64,000 nt of DNA from Oceanimonas smirnovii ATCC BAA-899 (lineage in GTDB: Bacteria > Pseudomonadota > Gammaproteobacteria > Enterobacterales > Aeromonadaceae). The translations under genes and the position numbers were made by a program. The DNA is taken from the NCBI RefSeq assembly GCF_000381965.1, contig NZ_KB908458.1, positions 169,563-233,562 of the forward strand, written 5' to 3'. The notes below the pieces were generated by a model that searched no databases, had not been told where the DNA came from, and saw nothing but the letters and a program-made list of their open reading frames with translations. Shown piece after piece: positions 33,689 to 43,420 of the stretch (the stretch's first letter is position 1; the number at the start of each line of letters is the position of its first letter).

Positions 33689-35311
33689 TTACACCCTAAA
33701 GTGTCTGACCTGCTCCTGCAGCTGCTCAGCCAGCCGGGCCAGACCGCTGCTGGAATCGCGGGTTTGATCCGTGCCTGTGTTCACCTGCTGGGTAATGTCG
33801 TTAATATTGGTAATATTGCGGTTAATTTCTTCCGCCACCGCCGACTGCTGCTCGGCGGCGCTGGCAATGCTGGCGTTCATATCCCGTATACGAGCCACTG
33901 CGGCGGTGATCTTTTCCAGCGCCATACGCGCATCCTGTGCCGACTGCACGCTGTCATAGGCCTGGTTGCGGCCGGTTTGCATCACGGCAATGGCATTACG
34001 TGCGCCGTCCTGCAACTGAGTGATCATGGCATGAATTTCGGCAGTGGAGTTTTGGGTGCGGCTGGCCAGGTTGCGCACTTCGTCGGCCACCACAGCAAAG
34101 CCCCTGCCCTGCTCGCCGGCACGGGCGGCTTCAATGGCAGCGTTCAGCGCCAGCAGGTTGGTTTGATCGGCAATATCACGAATCACACTCAGCACCGAGC
34201 TGATTTGCTCGCTGTGATCCCCTACCTGCTCCATGGCCTGAGCGGCTTTTTCTACCTCGCTGGCCAGCTGCTCTATGCTGCGGCCGGTATGCTCCACCAC
34301 TTTGTTGCCTTCTTCGGTGGCATCATCCACCTGCAAAGCAGCATCCGATGCCGACAAGGCGCTCTGCGCCACTTCCTGCACGGTGGCGGTCATTTCATTC
34401 ATGGCAGTAGCTACCTGCTCGGTTTCGGTGTGCTGTCGTTGCACTGAGCCCGCCGACTGCTCGGTGATCTGTGCCAGCTGTTCGGCAGCGGCAGTAACCT
34501 CAAAGGTAGATGCTGTCACTTCCTTTACCAGCCGGTGCACCTTGTCTACAAATACGTTCACGCTGGCGGCCATGGCAGTCAGCTCGTCGTTACCGCTCAG
34601 CTCCAGCCGGCGGGTCAAATCACCGTCACCGTCCGCCAGCTCGTTGATCATGCGCTGAGTCAGCCCCAGCCGCTGGTGCAGGCTGCGGGAAATACCCAGA
34701 TTAATGACCAGTACCACCAGCACCGCGAGCGCACCGGCAATCAGGCCGCGCATGTAAGTGTTATCTACCTGCTGTTGCATGTGATCACGAATGAGCAGGG
34801 CCTCTTGATGCTCGCTCGCCATCAGGCTATCCAGTTCAACCCGAATGGCACGCCAGGCCGGGTTTTCAGTGCGTGCCAGCAAACGGGCGGCCGCTTCCTG
34901 ACGGCCATTGGCTGCCATGGCCAGCACTTGCCGGCGGCTGTCACTTACGGTTTGCCAGTGTTCGGCAATAATGGCCATGCTGGCCCGGGTGAGTTCACTG
35001 GCACCGGCACCGCTGGTTAAAAACGCCATATCACGCTCAAACCCGGCCTGGGCCTCGGCCACGACTTCGTCGGCCATGGCCAGCGACGCATTAAAAATTT
35101 TATTACGACTGGCAATGCCTGCCAGCAGGCCATTGCCATACATGCGGTTTAACGCATCCAGCCGGGGCTGGCTGACTTCCAGAAAATCAACGAAGGTATC
35201 GCGCACCTGCTGCACACCATACAGCGTCATGCCCAGAGCACTGCCTATCAGCAGCAGCGTCAGCACAACCGAGGCAAACAGTTTGGCCCGAATAGTGGAT
35301 AATGAAAACAT
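33689..35311 (-). CDS. methyl-accepting chemotaxis protein
   Basis: Transmembrane chemoreceptor. The 540-residue protein has a first membrane helix (residues about 10-33), a periplasmic four-helix-bundle sensor (33-190), a second helix ([19 protein letters not shown]), a HAMP linker, and a signalling domain with the invariant tip [20 protein letters not shown]. The ligand is unknown. It lacks the NWETF receptor tail. It is a single gene. Confidence 0.93.
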   Translation of the reverse strand: MFSLSTIRAKLFASVVLTLLLIGSALGMTLYGVQQVRDTFVDFLEVSQPRLDALNRMYGNGLLAGIASRNKIFNASLAMADEVVAEAQAGFERDMAFLTSGAGASELTRASMAIIAEHWQTVSDSRRQVLAMAANGRQEAAARLLARTENPAWRAIRVELDSLMASEHQEALLIRDHMQQQVDNTYMRGLIAGALAVLVVLVINLGISRSLHQRLGLTQRMINELADGDGDLTRRLELSGNDELTAMAASVNVFVDKVHRLVKEVTASTFEVTAAAEQLAQITEQSAGSVQRQHTETEQVATAMNEMTATVQEVAQSALSASDAALQVDDATEEGNKVVEHTGRSIEQLASEVEKAAQAMEQVGDHSEQISSVLSVIRDIADQTNLLALNAAIEAARAGEQGRGFAVVADEVRNLASRTQNSTAEIHAMITQLQDGARNAIAVMQTGRNQAYDSVQSAQDARMALEKITAAVARIRDMNASIASAAEQQSAVAEEINRNITNINDITQQVNTGTDQTRDSSSGLARLAEQLQEQVRHFRV

Positions 35312-35424
35312 GGCAATCCCGCCTGAGTCTGTTAGTTATTCTGAGGCTATGATGCCGTTAAAACGACTTGGTTAATTTGATTTAGTCGACCCTTTAACTG
35401 TTTTTTGAGTAAGAAGGAAAGTAA

Positions 35425-36171
35425 ATGGCCACATTACTGCTGAATGCCGATATGGGAGAAAGTTTTGGTACCTGGACCATGGGTCAGGACGAGGCAGTAA
35501 TGCCCTTTGTGGATCTGGCCAATGTGGCCTGCGGCTTTCACGCCGCCGACCCCGACACCATGCGCCGCACCGTGCAGCTGGCCAACGCGCATGGGGTGAA
35601 AGTGGGCGCGCACCCCGCCTACCCCGACATGGTGGGTTTTGGCCGCCGCTCGCTGGCGGCATCCCCTGCCGAAGTGGAGAACATGGTGCTTTATCAGCTG
35701 GGCGCCCTGCATGGCATTTGTGTGGCAGAGGGTGCGCAAGTGCACTACCTCAAACCCCACGGCGCGCTTTATAACGACATGATGAAAGAAGAAGCAGTGC
35801 TGGCGGCCATTATGCGGGCAGTGGCTGCCTTTAACCCTACCCTGCCGCTGATGCTGATGGCCACCGCAAATCCGCAGCCAGCGCAGGAACTGGCCGAACA
35901 ACACGGCATCACTTTATGGTTTGAAGCCTTTGCCGATCGTGCCTATGATGCCGCCGGCTTTCTGGTGCCCCGCAGTCAGCCCGGTGCCGTGCATCACGCC
36001 CCCGGGGTGATTGTGGAGCAGGCCCGGCGCATTGCCGCCGGCGAGCCCCTTGCCGCCATTGATGGCAGCCCGCTCAGACTTACCGCCCATACCTTGTGCG
36101 TGCACGGTGACAATCCAGAGTCCATTGCCGCCGTGGCAGCTATTCGCCGCATGCTGGACAGCATGGCATGA
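35425..36171 (+). CDS. pxpA: 5-oxoprolinase subunit A (LamB/YcsF family)
   Basis: With PxpB and PxpC hydrolyses 5-oxoproline (pyroglutamate) to glutamate using ATP. The 248-residue protein shows the family start [11 protein letters not shown], then [20 protein letters not shown] and [18 protein letters not shown] precedes the ATG. The stop overlaps the pxpB start (ATGA), so the three subunits are coupled. Confidence 0.94.
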   Translation: MATLLLNADMGESFGTWTMGQDEAVMPFVDLANVACGFHAADPDTMRRTVQLANAHGVKVGAHPAYPDMVGFGRRSLAASPAEVENMVLYQLGALHGICVAEGAQVHYLKPHGALYNDMMKEEAVLAAIMRAVAAFNPTLPLMLMATANPQPAQELAEQHGITLWFEAFADRAYDAAGFLVPRSQPGAVHHAPGVIVEQARRIAAGEPLAAIDGSPLRLTAHTLCVHGDNPESIAAVAAIRRMLDSMA

Positions 36172-36872
36172 ACCCCGGGCTGGAAAATGCCGGTCTCGAC
36201 GCCTGGCTGGTGCGGCTGTTCGATCATATCGACGACGCCAATATGAACTGGATTGCGGCGCTGATACAGGACTGCGAACGGGTCTTTGGTAAGCATCTGC
36301 TGGATCTGGTGCCGTCTTACACCACTTTGCTGGTGCAGTTTGACCCGCTCACGCTTGATCACGGTGAGGCCCGCCACCTGTTGCAGCAGGTGCTGGCTGA
36401 CCTCACACCGCTGCAAGATAACGCAACAGCCCCGGTAAAAACCCTGCCAGTCTGGTATCACCCCAGCGTGGGCCCGGATTTGGCCCGTTTGGAGCAACAT
36501 ACCGGCCTGAGCATACAACACATTATTGAGCTGCACAGCAGCCACACCTACCGGGTGTTTGCCCTGGGCTTTGCGCCCGGCTTTGCCTTTATGGGCACCC
36601 TGCCCGCCGAGCTGGAAACACCCCGTCTTGCCAGCCCGCGCGCAAAGGTGCCCGCCGGCAGTGTGGCCCTGGCCGGCCGCCAGACCGCCGTCTACCCTAG
36701 CGCCACCCCAGGCGGCTGGAACCTGCTGGGACGTACGCCCATCAGGCTGTTTGACCCCGCCAGCCGCAGTCTGAGCCTGCTGCGAGTGGGCGACAGAGTA
36801 CGCTTTGAGCCGGTAAGCCGCGCCGAGTTTGAACGGCTGGGGGGCGATATGACCCCTATGGAGGCATTATGA
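36168..36872 (+). CDS. pxpB: 5-oxoprolinase subunit B (KipI family)
   Basis: A 234-residue protein with the cyclophilin-like KipI blocks: [24 protein letters not shown] and [23 protein letters not shown] in outline. PxpB with PxpC forms the ATP-dependent 5-oxoproline kinase part. Overlaps by four bases with both neighbours. In Bacillus the homologue also inhibits a sensor kinase; that role is not implied here. Confidence 0.93.
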   Translation: MNPGLENAGLDAWLVRLFDHIDDANMNWIAALIQDCERVFGKHLLDLVPSYTTLLVQFDPLTLDHGEARHLLQQVLADLTPLQDNATAPVKTLPVWYHPSVGPDLARLEQHTGLSIQHIIELHSSHTYRVFALGFAPGFAFMGTLPAELETPRLASPRAKVPAGSVALAGRQTAVYPSATPGGWNLLGRTPIRLFDPASRSLSLLRVGDRVRFEPVSRAEFERLGGDMTPMEAL

Positions 36873-37789
36873 GTCTGCTGATAGCAAAGCCCGGTCCGCT
36901 CAGCACACTGCAGGACGCCGGCCGCGTTGGTGTGCGTCATCTGGGGGTAGCTCAGGGCGGGCCTGCCGATATGCACGCCTGGGCCTGGGCCAACTGGCTG
37001 GTGGGCAATAGCTGGGGTGCCACGGCGCTGGAAATCACCCTTGGGGGATTAACCCTTATTGCCCGGCAACCCTGCCGGCTGGCGTTGTGTGGTGCTCAGT
37101 TACAGGCACGGGTAAATGACAGGCCGCAGCCAAACTGGCAGTCGTTTACCCTGCAACCCGGCGATACCCTTGCTCTTGGCATGGCACGCAGCGGAGTGCG
37201 TGGTTATCTGGCGGTAGCCGGTGGCTTTATTGCCGGGTCTGTGTTGGGCAGCACCGCCTGCGTAGTGCGCGACGGTCTGGGCGGCCACAAGGGCGATGGC
37301 AGTCCGCTGGCCGCCGGCGACGAACTGATGTTTGATGCCAACGCGCAGGAAAATACGTTAACTCGTGGCCTTCCCGCTCAAGAAAAGCCTGATTACCAGG
37401 ACGAGCCGGTGCTGGCGCTGATCCCCGGTGCCCAGTTTCGTCATTTTGAGGATCACAGCCTGATCGAAACATTGAACCGGCCCTGGACCGTGGATCCTCA
37501 CTCGGATCGCATGGGGATCCGGATTCAAGGATCTGTTTTGCAGTGCAACATGACATCATTGATTTCAGAAGGGCTGACTCTGGGTGCGGTGCAGGTCCCC
37601 CCGGACGGCCAGCCCATCATACTGCTGAACGACCGTCAAACTATTGGCGGTTATCCGCGCCTCGGCACCCTCACGCCCCTGGCCTGCGCTCGCCTGGCCC
37701 AGTGCCGGCCCGGGCAGACTCTGCGGTTATGCACCATCACCGCCAGTGAAGCACAGCGGGAGTACCGGGCATTCCGGGCGCAATTTTAG
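36869..37789 (+). CDS. pxpC: 5-oxoprolinase subunit C (KipA family)
   Basis: A 306-residue protein beginning LIAKPGPLSTLQDAGRVGVR and containing GGPADMHAW, the usual N-terminal signature, plus SDRMGIRIQG and PPDGQPIILLNDRQTIGGYP-type blocks. Third gene of the operon. A terminator shared with tmm follows. Confidence 0.93.
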   Translation: MSLLIAKPGPLSTLQDAGRVGVRHLGVAQGGPADMHAWAWANWLVGNSWGATALEITLGGLTLIARQPCRLALCGAQLQARVNDRPQPNWQSFTLQPGDTLALGMARSGVRGYLAVAGGFIAGSVLGSTACVVRDGLGGHKGDGSPLAAGDELMFDANAQENTLTRGLPAQEKPDYQDEPVLALIPGAQFRHFEDHSLIETLNRPWTVDPHSDRMGIRIQGSVLQCNMTSLISEGLTLGAVQVPPDGQPIILLNDRQTIGGYPRLGTLTPLACARLAQCRPGQTLRLCTITASEAQREYRAFRAQF

Positions 37790-37793
37790 GCAC

Positions 37794-37825
37794 AAAAAAG
37801 CCCGCTTTATATCGCGGGCTTTTTA
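37794..37825. terminator. bidirectional terminator between pxpC and tmm
   Basis: GCCCGC/GCGGGC stem with A-run before and T-run after. Confidence 0.88.
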
Positions 37826-37843
37826 TTAGCTCAGGGCTGGCTT

Positions 37844-39226
37844 TCAGTCGACCTTATCGAAGTTCTTGTTTTCAATAAACTCAAGGGACATAAAGCTTTC
37901 CAGTGAGTCGTCCTTGATATCCAGCCAGGTGCCCGGCAGACGGGTAGCCATGGTGCCGGTCACGGTGGAGCGATAGCACTTTTCGCGGAAGTTCATAATG
38001 CCTTCCTGCTTGTGCTGCTGCCATTCCTTGAGCAGGGCTGCCTGCTCTTCCACCTTAAACTCGGGATAGTCGGTGGGGCCGAGCAGATCGCGAATATAGC
38101 TGGCCTGGAAATCAATGGAGTCACAGCAGCCACCCAGCCGCTCGTGGCGCGTCAGCCAGCTGTCCATATCTTTACGGCGCTGATCAGCCTCGGGCAAGGT
38201 GATCTTGCCCATGATCACGTCGCGGGCATACCAGGCCTGGGCGTCGAACATGTTGAAGGTGAAATACTGATCCTGCATGCCCAGATAAATCATCTTCGGG
38301 TTGTTCTGGAAGAAAATGCCCTTGTACAGGTTGTCCGGGTACAGGCAGTTATGAGTCTGCAGACGCAGTGCATCCGGCAGGAACGGGAAATGGAACAGAT
38401 AGCCGGTGCACATAATAATGGCATCGAACTCTTTGGTAGAGCCATCGGCAAAATAGCCGGTGCTGCCATCAAAATGAGACAGCAGCGGACGTTCTTCCAT
38501 GCCCTCGGGCCAGTCAAAACCCAGCGGATTGCTGCGATAACTGATGGTTACCGATTTAGCACCGTACTTATAGCACTGGGAGCCGATGTCTTCCGCTGAA
38601 TAGCTGGCACCTACCAGCAGTACGTTCTTGTCTTTAAATTCCAGCGCGTCACGGAAGTCATGGGCATGCAGTACCCGGCCCGGAAACTGCTCTACACCCT
38701 CAAAGTAAGGCATGTTGGGGGTGGAGAAGTGACCGGTGGCCACCACCACATAGTCAAATTCGTCGCTTTCCTGCTGACCGGTCTTGTGGTTCATCACGGT
38801 CACGGTGAACTTGCCGGTAGCATCGTCATGGCTGACCCAGCGAACCGGGCATTCAAAACGGATGTATTTAGAAATGGCCTGCTTGTCGATACGACCCATG
38901 ATGTAGTCTTTCAGCACGGCACGCGGCGGATAGGAAGGAATGGCACGGCCGAAGTGCTCGTCAAACGAGTAGTCGGCAAATTCCAGACACTCTTTCGGGC
39001 CGTTGGACCACAAATACCGATACATGCTGCCATGAACTGGCTCGCCATTTTTATCTAAACCCGTGCGCCATGTGTAGTTCCACATGCCACCGATGTCACT
39101 TTGCTTTTCAAAACAAACGATTTCTGGCAGATCCTGAACCCCTGCCTTGCGAGCTGCTTCAAACGCTCTCAACTGTGCCAGACCACTGGGACCGGCGCCC
39201 AAAATCGCGATTCTTTGCTTGCTCAC
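37844..39226 (-). CDS. tmm: flavin-containing trimethylamine monooxygenase
   Basis: Oxidises trimethylamine to its N-oxide using NADPH and O2. The start is taken as GTG 39224-39226, six bases after AAGGAG, giving 460 residues. FAD motif GAGPSG is at 10-15, the FMO signature FPGRVLHAHDF at 181-191 and the NADP motif GASYSAEDIG at 206-215. Long blocks such as WNYTWRTGLDKNGEPVHGSM and LWSNGPKECLEFADY match bacterial Tmm as I remember it. No TMAO demethylase gene is adjacent. The neighbours are pxpC (convergent) and thiE (same strand, 140 bases upstream). Confidence 0.92.
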   Translation of the reverse strand: MSKQRIAILGAGPSGLAQLRAFEAARKAGVQDLPEIVCFEKQSDIGGMWNYTWRTGLDKNGEPVHGSMYRYLWSNGPKECLEFADYSFDEHFGRAIPSYPPRAVLKDYIMGRIDKQAISKYIRFECPVRWVSHDDATGKFTVTVMNHKTGQQESDEFDYVVVATGHFSTPNMPYFEGVEQFPGRVLHAHDFRDALEFKDKNVLLVGASYSAEDIGSQCYKYGAKSVTISYRSNPLGFDWPEGMEERPLLSHFDGSTGYFADGSTKEFDAIIMCTGYLFHFPFLPDALRLQTHNCLYPDNLYKGIFFQNNPKMIYLGMQDQYFTFNMFDAQAWYARDVIMGKITLPEADQRRKDMDSWLTRHERLGGCCDSIDFQASYIRDLLGPTDYPEFKVEEQAALLKEWQQHKQEGIMNFREKCYRSTVTGTMATRLPGTWLDIKDDSLESFMSLEFIENKNFDKVD

Positions 39227-39365
39227 AATCAACTCCTTCTACTGCAAAAACCTTGCCATACTAAAGGAACTGACTGCTGAGTTACAGTTTTTTGTATAAA
39301 AACGCCGCAAAAATACACAAACACCCTAAACAATAGGGTGCTAAGTGCTTATATGAAAAAGTATT

Positions 39366-39980
39366 TTATTCCAGAATCGCACGCAATGTGCGGGCTGCTG
39401 TCTGCGGGCAGGAAGCACTGCAAATGGCTGATACCAGCGCCACGCCATGCACACCAGTTTGAGCAATAATGCCTAAATTATTCTGATGGATACCCCCAAT
39501 GGCCACTATGGGCCGGGCGCTGACGGCCAGCGCCTGCTGCAGTCCGTCTATACCCCAGTGCTTTTTGAGATCGGTTTTGGTGGGCGTAGCAAAAATGGCA
39601 CTCAGGCCCAGATAGTCTATCGGCAATGATTCGGACTCGAATAATTGTTGCTCTGTCTCTACCGACAGCCCCAGCAGCTTATCCGGCCCCAGCAAACGCC
39701 GGGCACAAGCCGCCGGCATATCAGACTGGCCCAGGTGCACCCCATCGGCATTCACCGCCAGCGCTACATCCACCCTGTCGTTAATAATCAGCGGAACCCC
39801 TGTGCCTTTAAGCACTGACTGCACCGCTTCGGCCCGCTCAATAAAGGCACGCACATCGCCGTGTTTTTCCCGTACCTGCACCAGGGTTACGCCACCGGCC
39901 ACCGCCTCGCGCACCACCTGCTGCAGGCGTTCCACCGACAGCTGGTCGTCGGTTACCAGATATAAACGATAAGGGTTCAT
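39366..39980 (-). CDS. thiE: thiamine-phosphate synthase, stand-alone type
   Basis: Joins hydroxymethylpyrimidine-PP and thiazole-P. The 204-residue protein has [36 protein letters not shown], the Bacillus-like ThiE pattern, different from the enteric-like ThiE domain of the thiDE gene in this window. Its ATG overlaps the thiM stop. It is the last gene of fic-thiM-thiE and has no riboswitch of its own. Confidence 0.93.
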   Translation of the reverse strand: MNPYRLYLVTDDQLSVERLQQVVREAVAGGVTLVQVREKHGDVRAFIERAEAVQSVLKGTGVPLIINDRVDVALAVNADGVHLGQSDMPAACARRLLGPDKLLGLSVETEQQLFESESLPIDYLGLSAIFATPTKTDLKKHWGIDGLQQALAVSARPIVAIGGIHQNNLGIIAQTGVHGVALVSAICSASCPQTAARTLRAILE

Positions 39981-40774
39981 GCTGTAGTCACCTCAATGCT
40001 CAAATGGTTTTCCAGGGTCTCGGCATCAAGCCGGTAGAGGGTATCAAGCAGGTTGAGTTGCAGGCTGCCCGGCCCCGGCGACCGCGCGGCGGCGATTTCT
40101 CCCGCCACACCCATTACCGCCGCGGCCGCCGCACCAGACATTTCCCCCACAGCGGCAAAAGCACCGGTGAGTGCCGACAAAGTGCACCCCATGCCGGTAA
40201 CAAAGGGCATCATGGTATGGCCGTTGTTCAGCCTGACTTCGCGGTTTTCACCGATAATGACGTCGGTTTCACCGGAAATCACCACATGAGCGCCATACTG
40301 CTGCACCAGTTGCTGCCCGGCGCTTACTGCTGCTTCGCTGCCATCCATGGCATCCACCCCCTTGCTGTTGGCAGCCGCACCGGCCAGGGCGATAATTTCC
40401 GAGGCGTTGCCACGAATAATCAGCCGCTCTGCCAGCGCCGCCAGCCGGCGCGAGGTATGGGTGCGCAGGCTGCTGGCACCACAGCCCACCGGATCCAGCA
40501 CCACCGGCTTACCATGCCGGTTGGCAAGCGTCACCGCCGCTTCCATGCTTTCAATCCAGTAGCTGTCCAGGGTGCCGATATTAATCACCACGGCCCCCAC
40601 CAGGGGCACCAGCTCCGCCAGTTCATCTTGTGAATGCGCCATAATGGGTGACGCTCCCAGCGCCAGCAGGCCATTGGCGCTGTTATTCATCACCACATAG
40701 TTGGTAATGTTCAGCACCAGCGGTTTTTGTTCCCGCACCGCCTTGAGTGCAGTAATGATTTGTTGTTTGTTCAT
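39977..40774 (-). CDS. thiM: hydroxyethylthiazole kinase (thiazole salvage)
   Basis: Phosphorylates thiazole alcohol recovered from thiamine breakdown. The 265-residue protein has [33 protein letters not shown], the substrate motif GNASEI and the catalytic GMGCTLSA (Cys). It starts four bases after the fic stop with an AGGGAT ribosome site inside the fic 3' end, and overlaps thiE, so all three are probably one transcript. Confidence 0.95.
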   Translation of the reverse strand: MNKQQIITALKAVREQKPLVLNITNYVVMNNSANGLLALGASPIMAHSQDELAELVPLVGAVVINIGTLDSYWIESMEAAVTLANRHGKPVVLDPVGCGASSLRTHTSRRLAALAERLIIRGNASEIIALAGAAANSKGVDAMDGSEAAVSAGQQLVQQYGAHVVISGETDVIIGENREVRLNNGHTMMPFVTGMGCTLSALTGAFAAVGEMSGAAAAAVMGVAGEIAAARSPGPGSLQLNLLDTLYRLDAETLENHLSIEVTTA

Positions 40775-40778
40775 TGAC

Positions 40779-42143
40779 TTATCCCTGCCAGTTTTGCTGA
40801 ATTTCTGCCTGTTCTAGCATAAAGAACACCCACTCTCTGCCCAGCTTTTTCTTGCCAAAGACGCCCAGCTCCACCAGACCGTTAAGGGCGGCAGACGCCG
40901 TATTGTAGGAACAGCCCAGGTTTTCTCTGGTATTTGCCGCGGTAAACTCCCGGGCTTTGCCACTTTTGGCCACCTGAAAGATCACCCGCTGCTTTTCCGA
41001 CAACTTGCGATACAGGCCGGAGTGCCAGATCCAGGCATTGAACTGTTCAATGCTTTCAAGAGTGCTGGTATAGGCCTTTTTAAAGTCATTAATGGCCCGC
41101 AATATCACCTGACACTGGTAATCCACAAAATAGGTCAGATCCATGTCGTCGGTTTCGGTATACAGATAAGACTTGCCGTATTTCACCGGCGCCGCCTTGA
41201 GCAGGGTACTGATGGCAATATAACGAAACGCCGCATAATCGCTTTTAAACAGCTGCCAGTAAAACAGGGTACGGGCCACCCGGCCGTTGCCATCCCGGAA
41301 CGGATGCTCGTAACCAATGGCAAAATGCAGGCAAATAGCCTTGATCATGGGGTGAATGTAAGCATTACTGTCGGCATCATCATGATTAACGTTGGCCCAC
41401 TCCACCAGCCTTGTAAGCCGCCGGCGAATGCCCTTTGCTGAAGGCGGCACATGCACCGTATTGCCATCGGCATCCACCACCGCCACGTCGTCGGTTGTTC
41501 TGAACACACCCGGCGTGTACTCATCGTCGTCGATGTCTTCGGTGCCGGTCTTGTGCATGGCCAGTATCAGCTCCACGCTCAGCGGTTTGTGTCTTTGCTC
41601 CCAGGCAAACTGCATCATTCTGAAATTACCCAGGATCATTTTCTCATCCGGCGTTCTGGGCTTGCGCTTTCTTTTCAGCATGTCTTTGGCCACCTGTGTG
41701 GTGGTGGCCGCCCCTTCAAGCTGACTGCTGCTGATGGCTTCGTCCTCGATCAAATCGTTGATCAGATACTCGAAGTGATTTTCTTCCCCTATTTTGCTGC
41801 TCATCCACTCCAGCGCTCCTGTGGTGGCGTGGCGATCGGCCCATGAAATGGCCTTCTGAATGGCGGGGGTCAGCATGAAATTGCACAGCTCCCCCCGCTC
41901 GCCCAGCGGCAGCAGCTGTAGGTACTGAACCCGGCGCGACAGCTTGGTCATGGCCCAGCACAAATCCACATTCAGTCCTTTGGGAACCCGGTGGCGAAAT
42001 TCGTCATAAGGCAGATAGCGCCCTTTGGCATCCACCGGCGTGTGCAGCGCCATGTAATCGGCCAGACGCTCGGGATGCTGACAGGAAATGGTCTCAAATA
42101 CACCGGGCAACAGCTCACTGGACGGCGGCGGTATCTTGATCAT
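40779..42143 (-). CDS. Fic-domain AMP-transferase-type protein with internal inhibitory helix
   Basis: Fic enzymes attach AMP to target hydroxyls; the target here is unknown. The 454-residue protein has the inhibitory motif SSSQLEG (138-144; [S/T]xxxE[G/N], Glu143) N-terminal to the catalytic motif [12 protein letters not shown] (280-291), making it a class II Fic that restrains itself. The C-terminal 80 residues form a winged helix ([28 protein letters not shown]), which may bind DNA and regulate the gene. Two copies of the same operator lie upstream. It is followed after four bases by thiM. No antitoxin gene is present. Confidence 0.92.
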   Translation of the reverse strand: MIKIPPPSSELLPGVFETISCQHPERLADYMALHTPVDAKGRYLPYDEFRHRVPKGLNVDLCWAMTKLSRRVQYLQLLPLGERGELCNFMLTPAIQKAISWADRHATTGALEWMSSKIGEENHFEYLINDLIEDEAISSSQLEGAATTTQVAKDMLKRKRKPRTPDEKMILGNFRMMQFAWEQRHKPLSVELILAMHKTGTEDIDDDEYTPGVFRTTDDVAVVDADGNTVHVPPSAKGIRRRLTRLVEWANVNHDDADSNAYIHPMIKAICLHFAIGYEHPFRDGNGRVARTLFYWQLFKSDYAAFRYIAISTLLKAAPVKYGKSYLYTETDDMDLTYFVDYQCQVILRAINDFKKAYTSTLESIEQFNAWIWHSGLYRKLSEKQRVIFQVAKSGKAREFTAANTRENLGCSYNTASAALNGLVELGVFGKKKLGREWVFFMLEQAEIQQNWQG

Positions 42144-42148
42144 GACGC

Positions 42149-42176
42149 TATCTCAAAAAAGGGAAAAATTGAGATA
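42149..42176. promoter_or_regulatory. fic operator 1
   Basis: Inverted repeat TATCTCAA ... TTGAGATA with a 12-base spacer, five bases upstream of the fic start, so it covers the ribosome site. The same architecture recurs 51 bases away. Confidence 0.75.
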
Positions 42177-42199
42177 ACGTTACACTATTCAGGGTTTAC

Positions 42200-42227
42200 T
42201 GTCTCAATTTTTATCAATTTTGAGATA
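42200..42227. promoter_or_regulatory. fic operator 2
   Basis: Inverted repeat TGTCTCAA ... TTGAGATA, again with a 12-base spacer and one mismatch from copy 1. The likely fic promoter (minus-strand TTGAGA as -35) begins in this element and runs between the two copies. The 51-base spacing (about five helical turns) suits cooperative binding or looping. Confidence 0.72.
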
Positions 42228-42236
42228 GATTAGGCT

Positions 42237-42722
42237 TTACCAATGAGCAGGATATTTTTGTCCAGTGCTACGGTGATACACCAATCCGCCCATGATGATA
42301 ATGACGGCCCCCAGCGCCACCGGTGACCACAAAAAGTGCCAGTCCTGGCCGCTCAGCATCACAATCAATGGGTTAGCCCCAGCCGGCGGATGTGTCGTTT
42401 TGGTCAACATCATCAGACTGACCGCAAGACCTACCGCTAAACCCAGCGACCAGGGCTGTACGCCGAAGCTATTCAGCACAATCAATCCCACCAGAGTGGT
42501 AAGCAGATGGCCAAAGAGAATATTCCGAGGCTGGGCCAGCGGGCTGTCGGGCAGCCCAAATAAAATGACCATGGTTGCGCCAAAGGGAGCCATCAGCCAC
42601 AAGCCGGACGAGTAAATGCCATCCAGCCCGGCCAAAGTGGTAATGCACAACATGGCCCCCGTGCCGGCAACCAGTGCCGGATAACGTCTCACAAACCCGC
42701 AAAAAGCATTTTTACTATCCAT
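42237..42722 (-). CDS. HPP-family membrane protein
   Basis: A 161-residue protein starting MDSKNAFCGFVRRYPALVAG, with four to five hydrophobic segments and the HPP motif THPPAGANPL after MMLTKT. HPP proteins are small transporters, some linked to nitrite or other small anions; substrate here unknown. AAGGA is ten bases upstream of ATG 42722. The divergent TetR gene and two operators between them suggest direct control. Confidence 0.85.
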   Translation of the reverse strand: MDSKNAFCGFVRRYPALVAGTGAMLCITTLAGLDGIYSSGLWLMAPFGATMVILFGLPDSPLAQPRNILFGHLLTTLVGLIVLNSFGVQPWSLGLAVGLAVSLMMLTKTTHPPAGANPLIVMLSGQDWHFLWSPVALGAVIIIMGGLVYHRSTGQKYPAHW

Positions 42723-42745
42723 ATTCACATATTCCTTGCATGAAG

Positions 42746-42763
42746 GTAGACAGACTTGTCTAC
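42746..42763. promoter_or_regulatory. TetR-type operator 1
   Basis: GTAGACAGACTTGTCTAC: seven-base arms GTAGACA/TGTCTAC around GACT, between the divergent HPP and tetR genes. Confidence 0.82.
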
Positions 42764-42775
42764 GCTCCGCACAAT

Positions 42776-42793
42776 GTAGACAGACCTGTCTAC
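42776..42793. promoter_or_regulatory. TetR-type operator 2
   Basis: GTAGACAGACCTGTCTAC, the same palindrome with one base changed in the centre, 30 bases from copy 1. Confidence 0.82.
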
Positions 42794-42829
42794 CCATGTC
42801 AATATGTCCGAATAAAACAGGGAGACATC

Positions 42830-43420
42830 ATGGACAAACGCCAGCAGCTGGTGACCACCGCTTTTGAGCTCTTTTACCGACAGGGCATTCATGCCGTGGG
42901 CATCAATCAGATACTGCAGCAATCAGGAGTAGCCAAAAAAACCCTTTACCATCATTTTTCCGGCAAGGAGGCATTGGTGGCGGCCGTAATCGCCTATCGG
43001 GATCAAGTATTTCTGGCATGGCTGGAAGGACGTCTGAAGCGAACTGAGCCCACGCCGGTAAGTGTGATTGAGGATCTGTTTACCGCTCTGGATGACTGGA
43101 TAAACGACCGAGAAGCAGCCCTGACAGCCTTTCACGGCTGCTTTTTTATCAATACCTGCGCCGAATATGGCGACCCCGGTCATGAGCTGCACCAACAGTG
43201 CGCACAACACAAAACGGCGGTCACGGCAATGCTGACGTCTTGTTTATTAAAGGCGGGCCTGAAACATACGGCGGCGACGCAGCTGGCGGGCATCCTTAAC
43301 CTGTTAAAGGAGGGTGCCATTGTGCAGGCACAGGTACAGGGCGACAAGCAGGCCGCCCTGCAGGCAAAAACCGTTGCCCTAAATCTGGGCGTCAGCCAAA
43401 GCGCCGTGAACGGCGGTTAA
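42830..43420 (+). CDS. TetR-family transcriptional regulator
   Basis: From ATG 42830 (AGGGAG five bases upstream) it has 196 residues: the helix-turn-helix HAVGINQILQQSGVAKKTLYHHF and a C-terminal TetR_C domain (FHGCFFINTCAEYGDP). It probably represses itself and the HPP gene through the two palindromes upstream. The 3' end overlaps the convergent TM2 gene by 29 bases. The longer reading from 42674 runs through the operators and is not real. Confidence 0.9.
   Translation: MDKRQQLVTTAFELFYRQGIHAVGINQILQQSGVAKKTLYHHFSGKEALVAAVIAYRDQVFLAWLEGRLKRTEPTPVSVIEDLFTALDDWINDREAALTAFHGCFFINTCAEYGDPGHELHQQCAQHKTAVTAMLTSCLLKAGLKHTAATQLAGILNLLKEGAIVQAQVQGDKQAALQAKTVALNLGVSQSAVNGG

Noticed and set aside
40779..42143. 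Fic gene as part of a toxin-antitoxin module
   Set aside because: The inhibitory motif is inside the same protein and no small antitoxin gene is adjacent; the neighbours are thiM and the HPP gene.
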